64,000 bases of DNA. It comes from Symbiodinium microadriaticum. Its lineage: Eukaryota > Sar > Dinophyceae > Suessiales > Symbiodiniaceae. Where the stretch lies: positions 305,739 to 369,738 of the forward strand of contig LSRX01000354.1 of NCBI GenBank assembly GCA_001939145.1, in the 5' to 3' direction. A model generated the notes under the pieces. It was given only the letters and a program-made list of their open reading frames with translations, ran no database searches and had not been told where the DNA came from. Each line of letters opens with the position of its first letter. Position 1 is the stretch's first letter. The position numbers and the translations under genes are program-made. Positions 32,900 to 44,454 of the stretch are shown here, one piece after another.

Positions 32900-35800
32900 T
32901 GATGTTATCATGTCTCCAACATATAAATAAGAGACTTACAATCGCGTGACACTGGTTTCGCAGCACTTGGGCCCAACATCCTCTTCACATCGCTGTGCAG
33001 ATGTGGCAAGATATGGCAAGGAAAAAGTGCTCTTCGTACAAAAGGCCATTCTGAGATGGAGGACTTTTCAGAAAGCCTTTTTCAAAAAAACACCCACACA
33101 TCATCTCACATCATTCTGTCATGTCAGTGCAACGTTCCTGCGTGCAGGTTGCGGGAGGCTCGGCCTTGGAGCAGCGCTTGTTGCCGGTCTTCCGGGAGCA
33201 CGACCGGCGGGGCCGCCCAGGAAGATGGACAGCTTGGCGCCGGCAACGGCTGCAAAACTAAATGGCAATAATACCAATAATAGACAGATAGCTAGCAATG
33301 ATGACACTAGCAACCATCTCCGTAATCGCAGCAGGGACCGGCAGACAGAAGATAGACAAAGGGTATGCTTCGCTGTAGTCCTGGTTCGCTAGCAAAGGTC
33401 CATCCTGATTGGGGCATGTTGTTGACACCTCCACAATGATTGCACAAAGTACCTGCACCTGACGAGAGGACTACGTAGACTCCGTAGACGAATAATAGAA
33501 AGACATCTATCTCGAGAACTGCTGACCTTTCCGAGAATCTTCCAGTTGTGTGGGCACCTGCAAACGTACCCAAGGACGTAAGCATGGCATAGACATTTGC
33601 GCGCACGTGTCCGTGTCTGCCAGTGGACAAACTTCTACAAAAACTGCCACTGCCCTGCTTGCTTGAAAACTGCCAAAGCTTCAAGCAGGGGCAAAAAAAG
33701 CAGAGCAAAGCAAGCCGGTAGCGTCAGGGCCAGCAAAACCGTTGTATTCTGGCGGTGCCATCTGCAAGCGATACAGGCATCCAGTTCCACAGTTCACCCG
33801 GGCCGTGAGGATAAAGGACCGCGAGATCGTGCAGTCAAGTATCAGTGATCAAAGCGTAATAAGAAAACGATCAGCCGATAAGCTGCGCAGGAAGAGCAAG
33901 AAGGGACAGATGGAGTCGCTAGCCCCGAGGCATTGACGAACCATCAAAGGAACATAGCACCCACGATACAGCAGCGAGAAAGCCTTCGTACAGAACAGAG
34001 TGCCGTGGAAGCGCAATCATAAACCTTGATTGAACCGTTTTCGGCTTTCGGATGGCGTTCCGTGGCGAGGTTGCCGGAAACTCCTGACGATGTCAAGAAT
34101 CAAGAAGTATCAGCATTGAGGCTACGAGACATTCCAAATCCACACCGAACTGAGAAACTCGGCGCCAAAGACCGAGATCGAAGCGTGCGATCTTTTCATG
34201 CTCTCTTTCTTACAGCAAGCACATCGCACCTAGGTTTGCGTGTTGTGGGTGTGTTTTGTCTTGAGCTTCTTGTGAGAGTCCTCAGCGACCAATGTCTCGC
34301 TCTTTAAAGTGTTCTATGTTCTGTTCGGGTTGTCAGCACAACAGGTCGAAGCTGACCGAGATCCGGGGTTGGCAGGCACAAGTTTTGTTGGTTGAGGGCG
34401 CCTTGCCTTTTTCTGTCAACGACGAAGAACCTTACTGCTTCAGCTGCCAGTCTGCATAGCTTTTGAGTCAACTCCAGACATGAGGTCGCAGCATGCCGAG
34501 CGCATGGCTTTGCTGTCTGTGGCCGCAAGCGCTGCGAGCCAGAATCAGCGTTCTAGACCAGACCTTCAGGAGACTCGACTGAGCACTTGGCCTTGTCAGT
34601 TCCTGCATGGGCATTGCCAGGATTGCAGGCATAGCTCAGCCGCTTTGCACATGCGTGAGGAGAGGGCAGCCGACAGAGAATTCACCTTCGGCTCCGTGCG
34701 GCTCTATGCGACTCACACACTCTGCATTTCTTGCCTGGCAGTTTGCTGCCAGTTCCACCGCCACTTGCTTCGATTGGATCGCTGGTTCTTGAGGGTGTTG
34801 GAAGTTTTGCAGCAGTTCACTGTGATGAAGCTACTGTATGTTGCCGAGCCATGTGCGACAACCTTTCACGACACAATGGCTGTGCTCTCGTGCCAACAGA
34901 TTTGCTCTTTGCAAGGACTATTTCCGCGCGTGTCGCTGAAGGCCCGCAGGGTCAGACACCCATGCTTGGAGCTCGAAGTAGTGCCCAGATTGCTCGCAAG
35001 CCGTGGACTGCTGTCGGAGGTCGAAATGGACACATGGGATGAGACCCTGCGCTGGTCGTGTCGAAAAGCCCGTGCAGAGCGATCCACACAACTTGACTAA
35101 TGCACAAACTGTCAGACAGTAGCCCGCGAAACAAAAGTCGTGTGCCCCACGAACAAGGATTGTGCAGCTCGCTGCTATCGAATTGGTTTGTTGCTTTCAG
35201 CTCCAGACGTAGCTCAACTCAACCTCACGTTTGGAAGCGGTTGTTCTCCTTTCGCAGTACCGCACCTTCCGGCCTCCAGCTGGCGGCAGGAGAACACGAC
35301 TTCGCATGGCCAGGAAGGGCGTGGACGGCCTCAACGCCTGAGGTGGCATTCGTTGCCAGTTTGAAGTTCCACTCCCCAGGAATTCGGAAACTTGAAACCG
35401 CGAATGGCCTTTGCCTCCTGAACCAGACAGTGTCTTTTCACCTTGGGCCTTAGCCTTGCGCTTAAACCAGCCCGAATCCGTCGCATGCATGTGTTACTTC
35501 CTGCAGCTTCTGTCTGTGCACCAGGGGGACAAGCCCAGCAGTGGGGACTGCATGAGGTTTTGACTCTGCATATGCAGGCTCGCAGCCGAGAATCCTAGGC
35601 TGGTGAAGTTTCAACTCCGGCATGCAATCGCAGTTCACACCATTGCTGTCTTGGATTTGCACGGCTCTTAGGTTTGACATCGCCAGTTAATGTTGCGGAG
35701 CTTTACTTAAGCCCGATGGCTGTTTCATGTTTCAGAGTTTTGTGAGCAATATCATACGTATTATTGGCATTTGGGTGCACCTCAAAGGGCTGCAAAAAGA

Positions 35801-36990
35801 GGCAGCTCACGGTGTTACGACCGGAGTTCTCAGAAATTTGTCTCGGTGCCACTCCTTAGATCATAGAACATCATGCCGTCTGTCAGCTTGCATGCCCTCA
35901 TGCTGCCATGACCTGCGCTCCCAGCTTCGAGAGCTTCCCTGAGCGCTTGCGCTTTCCGTCTGAACGGTCTAGCCGCGGCCTCAGGTAGATCATGTCACAC
36001 CAAATAGGTACAACAAGTACGGTGCTAGAACTGCTTTGTCAATAAAGATCCTTTAAGCAGCCTGAACATGTGCAGTAGGATTTATGCCAGACAGCCTTAT
36101 GTTCTGCAGTGGGGTGTAGCTGGCTGACATCAGAAACCAACAAAATTTCAAAATTCAATTCGAGTATTGACTTCAGACTCGCGCGTGGGTCCTGTATTGC
36201 TGCAGACGCGAGAGATTCTTGCGAAATATTCGGCAGCGGGTTCACACAAATGAGACGGGCATTGACCCTACTTTGAGTCGTGACAAGAGACGACATCCCC
36301 CTGCCGAATAGCACGTGAAAGGGAGAAAAACGAACAGTTCAATGGCACGCACCGGAACCGCCCAATCCATACCATCACGCCCCTGCTCCGAGGGCTTGAT
36401 CTGGTGGATGACTGCCGCCGTGTCTTCAGCGCCCGCAGCGTTGCCAAGGACCCTTATTCGACGAGAAGCATCTATGATCAATTATGATCATCTGTGTGGC
36501 TCACTTGCTAAGACTCCTTCCCGTTTGGTAGCGGCTTCAGATCCCGTGTTTCCGGCCAAAGTAGGGCTACATGAAGACGAACCCCTGGACAGAGAAAGTA
36601 AAGCATACAGCAGCTGCCCAAGCTCGAACGCGACCATCAGCTTTTGCAATTGAAACGTGAAACATTTCCGTGGACGCTCGAGCACCCAAGATCAAAGGAG
36701 TATTGAGGGTGGGAACCCCCAAACCGGCTCGTCCTAGCTAGGTGGGAGGCAGATTCCAATCTTCGGAGCTTGGAGTAGAGAACCCGTTCTGGCATCGTCC
36801 GAAGCCACTATATCTTAAAGAAGCCCCCAAGCGGAGGAGGACTCCGAGAGTGCAGGCCAGACGTTTTGGTTGTCGGCAGGCACCGAGCCCCGCTGCGGTC
36901 TGGAGCAGTTCCTCGTGCCTTCAGCAAACTGTTTGTCTGAGGGTTGGGAAGTTTCAGAATTGGGGGTTGTTGCAGGTTTATAGCAGCTGA
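32900..36990. other. Long stretch without a firm gene
   Basis: The largest open frame is 34480-35100 (+, 206 codons). It has a Cys/His-rich centre and ends QLD. A competing frame at 34731-35042 covers the same bases, so neither can be preferred. Other frames at 34026-34307 and 35100-35453 carry no recognised motif. Confidence 0.3.
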
Positions 36991-37107
36991 AAAGCAGGGA
37001 GTCGTGGTGAGTCGTGAAAAGGAGCCTGCTTGAAAGTCCCGTTGGGGTTCACGTGTCGACTTGGTGCCCAAGGCTGGTTGCCGAGATCACCTCCTGGCAC
37101 CAAAGAA

Positions 37108-37884
37108 GGTTAGGCTTAGAGGTCCTGGGAAGTGAATGGTGGACTCTTTGGCTGGATGGGGAGGATGCCCAGCTGAGTTTCTTCAGAGTTTTGTAACTTC
37201 TTGCTGCAGCGGTCCACAAACTTGAGAATGATTGAAGCGCTAAGGATGACGACGTGGGCTGGCACTGGGACGCCGACTACGAGGCTCGGGAAAGGGGAGA
37301 CGTGCAGCACCCTCTCCTTGGCACGGTGACATACCTCGAAGCTGGCGGCAGCGTTGCACCGACAGCTGTCCTCGAAGACTGCTTCGAGACTGAGCTTTTG
37401 GCAGGGAAAGGCACAGTGGTAGCCAGGGCGCACCTGAGTTTGCCAGTGCCTGGGAAGCATATCTGCTTTGATGGGCGGCTACTGCATGCCGCACCTGCAC
37501 AGCTGCGGGAGATCTTTGGCACTTGTGCCTCCGCCGAGGTCCAATGCCTTGGTAAATCCAGGCGAAGGAAGCCATCACGCACGACACTCTTGGTCAACAT
37601 CTGGCAGGGGCATCAACCCAAGGACCCTCGGCCTTTAGCCCTGGCAATGGCAACTAAACTTGCCCCAGCGGTGAACACGTCCCCATTCTCTTTGGGAAGC
37701 GGTGATCCAGCAGCGCCTTTGGAATTGCGAGTGGGTCGTGGAACGCGGGCTCAGGAGATTTCTTGGCAATTTGGGGAGGACGACTTGATGTCAGTTTGTT
37801 TGCCCATACCTGAAACCACAGACATCAAGGCGGACTCCATCGCCCTCCGGTTCGTTGATGGACGGTGTGGTTGTGTCGGGTGAA
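37108..37884 (+). CDS. 2-oxoglutarate/Fe(II)-dependent oxygenase (prolyl 4-hydroxylase-like), last two exons
   Basis: The main exon, about 37245-37884, is open for over 200 codons to a TGA. It reads DDDVGWHWDADYE, giving the iron-binding H-x-D (His codon 37263, Asp codon 37269). Next come HPLLGTVTYLEAGGS, then KHICFDGRLLHAAP with the distal iron-binding His at 37485, then RTTLLVNIWQGHQPKDPRPL with the likely 2-oxoglutarate-binding Arg at 37578. The order H-x-D, distal H, R is that of the double-stranded beta-helix oxygenases. An upstream exon at about 37108-37170 in the same frame reads LGLEVLGSEWWTLW; G-x-E-W-W precedes the H-x-D segment in relatives. Two in-frame stops (37197, 37233) separate them, explained by an intron ending with AG at 37243-37244. 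Substrate cannot be told. N-terminal exons were not found. Confidence 0.82.
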
Positions 37885-38322
37885 AGGCAAGCTCTTGTTT
37901 TGCAGAATCTGGCCGGCAGCGCGACGCGGAGTCAGGTCTCGAGGTGTGCATCTTCTCTCGAAAAGTTCACTGCTCGTGTTTGTGAAGACGTCGCTTGCAT
38001 CCTCCCAGACGAGGTGCAAACATGGATCGGTGCCCGGCATGAAGATGGCAATGGTTACCGTGGCTACTCCGTGGTCCTGCCTGAAAAAGTGACGAGCATG
38101 TATCTGGAGATCCTAGCTGGCAAAGAAATTGACGACGCCGCGTGCTGTCCTGCCGCACTGCGTGTGATTAAAGATGTTGAATTGATACACGTACAGGCCC
38201 TTAATTCGAGTATCACTCATGAGCCCCAAGCCACACAGCTGAAGATGTATTCCCGGGTGTTCTTCCAGACACCTGTGCTCCAGGTTGGGCGCTGGGCGCC
38301 CTCGCGACCTTTTCGGGCGTGA
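37855..38322 (+). CDS. Hypothetical ORF overlapping the oxygenase 3' end
   Basis: A 155-codon frame opens at a TTG inside the last 30 bases of the oxygenase and runs on in a different frame. It reads LQNLAGSATRSQVSR, SSLEKFTARVCEDVACILP and RGYSVVLPEKVTSMYLEILAG. The composition is protein-like but no family is recognised. It may be a downstream exon of the same transcript reached by alternative splicing, a separate gene, or chance. Confidence 0.35.
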   Translation: MMDGVVVSGERQALVLQNLAGSATRSQVSRCASSLEKFTARVCEDVACILPDEVQTWIGARHEDGNGYRGYSVVLPEKVTSMYLEILAGKEIDDAACCPAALRVIKDVELIHVQALNSSITHEPQATQLKMYSRVFFQTPVLQVGRWAPSRPFRA

Positions 38323-38439
38323 TTTGCTCGGTGCTGCAACTCCAAGGACTGCTCGAAACAAGGAGGCAGGGAACTGTAGACATGTCGGGCTAGCTGGATT
38401 TTGGCATCGGCCTGTCGACTACAGTGACTGCTTAGAGCT

Positions 38440-38913
38440 ATGGTGTGCAATACCACAGCTATTGCTGTCACATTCCGTGTGCTTTTTGACTTTCCTTCTG
38501 GCTCTCAGTGCAAGGTACGGGTAGAAACTTCTGCGATCGTGAGAGCAACACGGGCTCAGCACGGAGTCTACATTCTGCACATTTCCTTAACTCCGCGCTT
38601 GCACTTCAAGCAGTTCTTATCGGAAGCTCCTGTCAAGAAGTTTACTGTCAGCATCAAGATCTCAACTTATCGGCAGGTTGGCCTAACGTCCGGCATTCAA
38701 CCCGGCAGCGCAGGACTGCATGACGGACGGACAAATGATAAGGACCTTCACCGGCTTTTGGGCATTGCTCAGTTTGCAACAAACTCGAACGGAAGCTCCC
38801 GAAGTGCTCACGCCCGCTGCATCATGGTCCTCTTGCCGCCATGCCGGCAAAGGGAACGAAGAAGAAGCGCGGGGCAGGCTAGGGTCGCGGGTCTTCGTCT
38901 TCATGGGAGCTGA
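38440..38913 (+). CDS. Hypothetical ORF, 157 codons
   Basis: The frame opens with ATG at 38440 and reads MVCNTTAIAVTFRVLFDFPSG, then APVKKFTVSIKISTYRQVG, ending in an Arg-rich tail. It follows the previous open frame after about 120 bases on the same strand. No domain or targeting signal is recognised. Confidence 0.3.
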   Translation: MVCNTTAIAVTFRVLFDFPSGSQCKVRVETSAIVRATRAQHGVYILHISLTPRLHFKQFLSEAPVKKFTVSIKISTYRQVGLTSGIQPGSAGLHDGRTNDKDLHRLLGIAQFATNSNGSSRSAHARCIMVLLPPCRQRERRRSAGQARVAGLRLHGS

Positions 38914-39551
38914 ACATGTCAAGGTAGAAAGCAGGTCTAGCTCAAAGCGTAATGCCTTTGTTCATGATTCCCATGAGGAGCAATACCTCTTGCAGTATCA
39001 AGTTCCAGCTCAATGAAGTGAGTCTGTTAGCAGGGCGTAGCCGGCCTGAAGCACACCCTGGGAGCAAGCATTACGTCGGTCGGCCAGTCGCCACCTCACG
39101 TGCGTTTGACTCCCAAAAGCTGTCGAGAGGAAAAGGTTAGGCCCGACTTGGAGGGAGAAGTGAGCCTGAAGGCAATGCGGTGTGGGCTTTGGCAGCCGTC
39201 ACAACGCTTGCCGCGACTGCGGCTGTGGCTTCTGTTCGACTGCAGGCAATCGTACTTTTGCTTCTCCAGAGGTTCAGCAAAAACCGGGGCTGCAAGCCGT
39301 CGTGATGAGCTTGTAAACGGTAGAATCCCGGTAGAACTCACATAGTCGGCGTTCTGCGCGGCCCAAGATATGCTTTGTCAAGTGCTGTGACCTCACCGTG
39401 AGTTGTACTCGGCAACCGCGGCCGATGAGACACCGCAGCCGATCCGGCCCAGGACAAGCTGGGAGGGGCAAGGGGACGCCTGCGAATTTCGGTGCTCTTG
39501 TGTTGCTATTAATGGACGTTCTGGGCACTAGCATTCTGAGCCGGTCAAGAG

Positions 39552-39992
39552 TTGAGACAGGGTGAGATCCTCTTATACGTTGTTTGGTATCCCAGGCACA
39601 GCCGGTGTCTCACGTCAACGCAGCGGGGGCATTGCATGCACGCAATCGTACTAGCAGTGCCCATTCTGTGGTCCACTCTTCTCTTCGATCGTCATTGTGG
39701 CCTGTATTCCATCGGATCGTTTAAGAGCCTGGTGTATCGGTCGGCATTCATGACATGGATGCATCGATGTTTCATTGTTGGGCATGTCCTAATCAGTGCT
39801 GCGCTTTTTTGTTGGGCATTGGCCAACCAGTGTCCCGGTTGGGATTGGAATGTCTACATCATTGTGTCGGTCGATCAGCGACAATGTAATGACTGCCGGT
39901 ATCTCCGTGCATCATTTACAATTCTTGCTGCGCCCTTCTCATGGGTGATGGTCATAGTCGTCGTTTGTTTCACTTGGTGCTGCCAATCGTGA
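39552..39992 (+). CDS. Hypothetical ORF with three hydrophobic segments
   Basis: A 146-codon open frame with hydrophobic stretches AIVLAVPILWSTLLF, CFIVGHVLISAALFCWALA and TILAAPFSWVMVIVVVCFTW. These could form three membrane helices. No family is recognised. The first codon is TTG with no nearby ATG better placed, so it may be an internal exon or chance. Confidence 0.25.
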   Translation: MRQGEILLYVVWYPRHSRCLTSTQRGHCMHAIVLAVPILWSTLLFDRHCGLYSIGSFKSLVYRSAFMTWMHRCFIVGHVLISAALFCWALANQCPGWDWNVYIIVSVDQRQCNDCRYLRASFTILAAPFSWVMVIVVVCFTWCCQS

Positions 39993-41340
39993 TGTGGCCT
40001 TGACACCGAGAAGTGTCCGCAAGCAATACCAGAAAGAAGAAGAAACACTTGCGGCATGTCAAGTGGGCTAGAAGTCATGCTGAATCCAGGGAACCTGCTG
40101 ATGTGGGGTGTGCTGGCCACGCCTCAGCACCAATGACCGTCACTCGACCGAGGCAATGAGCACAACAACCACCATCTGGGATCCCGAACATGTCCGGACT
40201 GAGCCGAAGCACCAACAAAAGCCCAAAAGCCCTGTCAGTACCTCAGTTTTCGCACTGGACTTCGATGGACACTTCCCGACGCTTGCTGCACAAGGCATGC
40301 ACCCGACGCCAAACACATTGAGTAACAGGATATTGAGCTGTAGACCAGAGGCTGCAGTCCAACATAGCGACCCGAGCACAGACAGAGGCTGAAATGCGTG
40401 CTGTGCGGAGCGCACCAACCATGCAAAACGTGCCAAGGCATCTTGGCGTTTCTGCAGAAAGTCGTTGCTAGCGCCAATGCCTGCACATCAGCATCTGGAG
40501 TATACACAGCGCCACTAGTGAATGCAGTGCAAGCAGTAGTGTCATGTTGCTGCACTGCACACCTCAAGCTTTGGATTTGCTGGGTGGTGGTTTCTGGGGT
40601 GGTTGTAGGGGCAAGGAACTCCGAGAACAGTTGCTTTAATGTCGTTTGTAAGCGGGTTTGCTTGCTCGCCGAAAATGTGCTTAGCTTGGCCGCAGGAGAC
40701 GGAAAAAGGGGCAAGACAAGGGGACCACCGTCAGTCGATCCAAGGACAGTGCGGACGACTTCATTTTATCTTCATGTCGTCCACGTATTCGAACGGCATC
40801 AGCTTTTAAGCTTAGGCATCATGCAGGGATTGCAGTTCCCGGGACGGCCATACCTCTTTTTTGGCGACCGGCCAATTTAAGCCAGTTTCCTGCACCACTG
40901 GGGTCAGATCGCCTTGCTCCTGTGCCGTACAGGAAGTGCCGCATCGGCAGCCCGATGTCCAGGCCGACGAGGAGCCCCATATCCAGGTGCAGGCGCAGGT
41001 CCGGTGCCTGTGAAGGGCTCCGGCCTTGTAATCTGTGAGGCAATTGAGCTTTGACCTTCTCCTTAGGATAGAGATAGATAGTTTAGATAGTTACCGAATA
41101 TGTGTTGTTACAATCAGTAAGTAGGAGAGGGCAAGCCGTGATGCCACTAAGGCCAAGCACGAGATAAGCCAGCGCGAGGATCCAGCTGACGAGGCAAAAT
41201 GCAACAAGTTAAACCGCCAGCTGCTTTCGTGACATATGTCTCACATGAGCTACCAGATTACCCCAACACACATGCGCTAGCAACCAGAGATCGACCCACC
41301 GGACAATCTGTCCCCTTGGCCAGAATAGCTCGCATGTGCC
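39993..41340. other. Stretch without a firm gene
   Basis: Overlapping frames at 40398-40880 (+) and 40235-40714 (-) cover the same bases, and neither shows a motif. Nothing else is supportable. Confidence 0.35.
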
Positions 41341-41345
41341 ACCCG

Positions 41346-41396
41346 CACACCCGCACACCCATCCACACCCACACACACACACACACAAACACACAA

Positions 41397-41429
<33 letters not shown>

Positions 41430-41474
41430 GGCAGCAAGCAAGCAAGCAAGCAAGCCAGCAAGCAAGCAAGCAAA
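41346..41474. repeat. (CA)n followed by (CAAG)n microsatellite
   Basis: CACACA with AAAC interruptions to about 41429, then about ten CAAG/AAGC units to 41474. The minus-strand Cys/Leu-rich frames here are repeat products. Confidence 0.96.
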
Positions 41475-41700
41475 AAATCATACAACAACGGAGCGAACCC
41501 AGAAGCAAACAAACAAGAAGCACCCTCAAAAACGGAGTCGGTTCAAAATTGCAGGCAGGTCAAGTATGTCCAGCTGGGCAAACACACACAGAATAAAACA
41601 CATGAGCTAACCACACTCCGCAACATATCATATTCTACACGCAATCTGTTCAACAACTTGAGGAGTTGTGCAAATTGGCTTCGCGGCGGCAGACGCGCAC

Positions 41701-41890
41701 ACCACCTTGTTGTTGGCTGTGTGTTGTCGGTTGTTGGTTGTTGTGGTTCTTCTGGTGGTTGCGGCTGTAGTTGTGATTATGATTGTTGTTCTGGTTCTTG
41801 CAGTTGTTGTTGTTGTGGTATTGTGGTGGTGGTGGTGGTGGCCGTGGTGGTTGTGGTGCTGGTGCTGGTGCTTGGCGACAGCACTGGTGG
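41701..41890. repeat. GTT/GGT-rich degenerate triplet repeat
   Basis: G/T-rich triplets (TTG, GTT, GGT, GTG) across about 190 bases with interruptions. It resembles the tract at 3783. Confidence 0.85.
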
Positions 41891-42003
41891 TGGCTGATTC
41901 CCAGAACCGGGCTCCCACAGACCTCGCTTGCCGGCTGCAAATGGGGATTTGTACTGCCAAAGAGGCGTGGGCGATTTGGAACTAACGGGCATAACCGAAG
42001 AAC

Positions 42004-43540
42004 ATGTGTGAAGCAGCCCCCCATTGTGACCTTGTGCCGTTTGCGCTGAGAAATGTGACAGCCGACACTGCTATTCAAAGGGATATTTACGGCATTGCCT
42101 TTGTCGGAAATGGAAAGTGTGTTCGTAGTTCGAAGAGAGCTAGATCTTTGCAACAAGCGCGGGTTGCAAGCACACACAATCAGACGCGAGACAACCATGT
42201 CGGCACGGTCCTAGCATGCAGGGCTGTGCACATACACCACCACACCCACACATCCTTGCTTGCTCGCTCTTCCTCTGCAGAAGTTTGCTGGCATATGCTG
42301 GCATCTTCCCCAGGCGACGACCCTACCGTCCAGCAGCCGCGAGCTTGAGCTTGAGTCATCGCCGCAGGCTGCGCCCACTGCCAGTGGACAACACGGTGCA
42401 AGTCCCCCCAAGCTACGCCGAAACTCCAGCACATCTCTTGGCAGGGAGAGCCTACTTGGATCTACTGCTGTGGGCAGTGGCAGGAGTGCCTTTGTGGAGG
42501 CATCTTGTCATGGATTTGCGTTTGTGGGGGCACATGGGTTCCTGCTGTGCCACGACTCGATTGGTCAAGACATTGCTGTTTTCGGAGCACAACGTAGTAT
42601 CTGTGTAGGTCGGGTTGGGGTGGATGCAGGCGCTTTTTTGATTCTGCAGTGCTATACATCCAGAACACTCTGGCACGAAGCCTCCTGTACAACTTGCACC
42701 TGCAGTGCCCGTGACAGGCCGCGTCAAGTGGGGCAATGAAGGTAAGTGGCAGCTGATCGAGATGCCCGAGGCAGGGCTGAGGCAGAACTACAAACAGTTT
42801 AGGCTGTAAGCTGTAAGTTACAAGGCCACGTGTGTGTTGAGGTCATGATCGAGGCCGCCGAGATAAGTGACACAGGAAGATAGCTTTGCCGGTGCTGCTT
42901 CTGATGCCACTGCCTTCTCCCGAAGTCATTCGAGCATCAGAAGCAGGCAAACGCGAGCAGAAAAGGGAGATCTGGAACCTTTCTCACGCCAGGGTCAAAG
43001 TATACAGAAGGTGATGTGCAGCATTGCCGCCTGTCTGCAAGTTGCGACAAGGTGTGACAAGATAGTGCGACGGCGTACAGAGTTGAACATGCTAAAGTTT
43101 GGCCCTACGTCTCCTGCATTTCAGGACAAGCTCGGAGACCTGATTCCAGGGGATGGCGGGAAGCATTGCCAGTGCGAAGTTACCCCAGGCCAGCAGCTTA
43201 CCGATTCCTAAGCCGGAAAGCTCGGCAGGACACGCGATCTGTCCTTCTGCCCTACTCACAAGACTCTTATCAATCGACTGCGGATGTGTGGATCGCAGTT
43301 TCCAGTCAGGTACATCCTTCTACCGTCGCCTCAACCCGCTACTCATGCCAGAACAGCTGGCCGAGTCCACTGGATCCAGGTCGTCACCGGGAATCGCTGT
43401 TTGGAAATCCGGAGTCTCCGCATTGTCTTCCAGTGGTTTTGTTGGTACAAACCCTTCTCGTGGCCGAGCGATGCGATTTCACAGCTCAGCTCGAGTGTCG
43501 TGTTGCGACAGCAGCGGGTGCCAAGACCATCCGGAGTAGT
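42004..43540. other. Unassigned region with overlapping ORFs
   Basis: Frames at 42004-42348 (114 codons), 42260-42739 (159 codons) and 43166-43729 overlap. The second has a Ser-rich part (ELELESSPQ, RRNSSTSLGRES) followed by GFAFVGAHGFLLCHDS. It may include an exon but nothing is recognised. Confidence 0.3.
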
Positions 43541-43544
43541 TCTT

Positions 43545-43555
43545 TCTCCTCCCCC

Positions 43556-43604
<49 letters not shown>

Positions 43605-43624
43605 GTCTCTCTCTCTCTCTCTCT
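43545..43624. repeat. (CT)n microsatellite
   Basis: About 80 bases of pure pyrimidine, mostly CT, with two short interruptions. A weaker CTCTCT section follows at 43650-43690. Confidence 0.96.
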
Positions 43625-43990
43625 AACATCATCTATCCGCATCTCTTTGTCTCTCTCTCGCTCTGTTGTTCTTTATTCTCTCAATGTCTCTCACTCTTGG
43701 ATTGGTGTGCGGGTTACGGCACAGTGTGACACTACACTCGCTAGTTTACACGACGTTCGCGACGGCATCATCCGAGACAATGCGTAGGAATACAGGTGAT
43801 CCACAGTTCTATATACACTAGGCCAGTAGGCAAACTATCGCAGCAGCTGTTGAAGTCTGTTACCATATGTTACCATATTGTGGCAGGCTGATTGGCTCCT
43901 GCGAGATCTTCGAAAAGGGAAGGTCTGTGGGGCCCCATGGGCTGGCGCAGTGGCAGGCGATCTGCAGCATCAGCTTGACAGTCACACAGT

Positions 43991-44420
43991 CAGTGTGTAG
44001 TGTGTGTCACTCTGTGATACTCTGTGTCTGTGTGTGAGTGTGTTTCTGTGTCTGTGTCTCTGTGTGTGTGTGTGTCTCTGTGTGTGTGTGTGTGTGTGTC
44101 TCTGTGTGTGTGTGTGTCTGTGTCTGCGTCTGGCTCTGTGTCTGTGTCTGTGTGTGTGTGTGTGTGTGTGTCTGTGTCTGTGTCTGTGTGTGTGTGTGTG
44201 TCTGTGTCTGTGTCTGCGTCTGCGTCTGGGTCTGTGTCTGTGTCTGTGTCTGTGTCTGTGTGTGTGTCTGTGTCTGTGTCTGTGTCTGTGTCTGTGTCTT
44301 TGTGTGTGTGTGTGTGTCTGCGTCTGTGTCTGTGTCTGTGTGCGTGTCTGTGTCTCAGTCAGTGTGTGTCACAGTGTCACAGTCACACAGAGTGTGTGTG
44401 TCTCTGTGTCTCTCTGTGTC

Positions 44421-44454
<34 letters not shown>
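43991..44454. repeat. Large (GT)n/(CTGTGT)n array
   Basis: Over 450 bases of GT dinucleotides broken regularly by TCTGTG and occasionally by CTGCGT or CAGT. The three long Cys/Val/Ser frames through it are repeat products, not genes. Confidence 0.97.

Noticed and set aside
34731..35042. ORF considered as an RNA methyltransferase fragment
   Set aside because: Only vague resemblance; no S-adenosylmethionine-binding or catalytic motif, and an overlapping frame is equally open.
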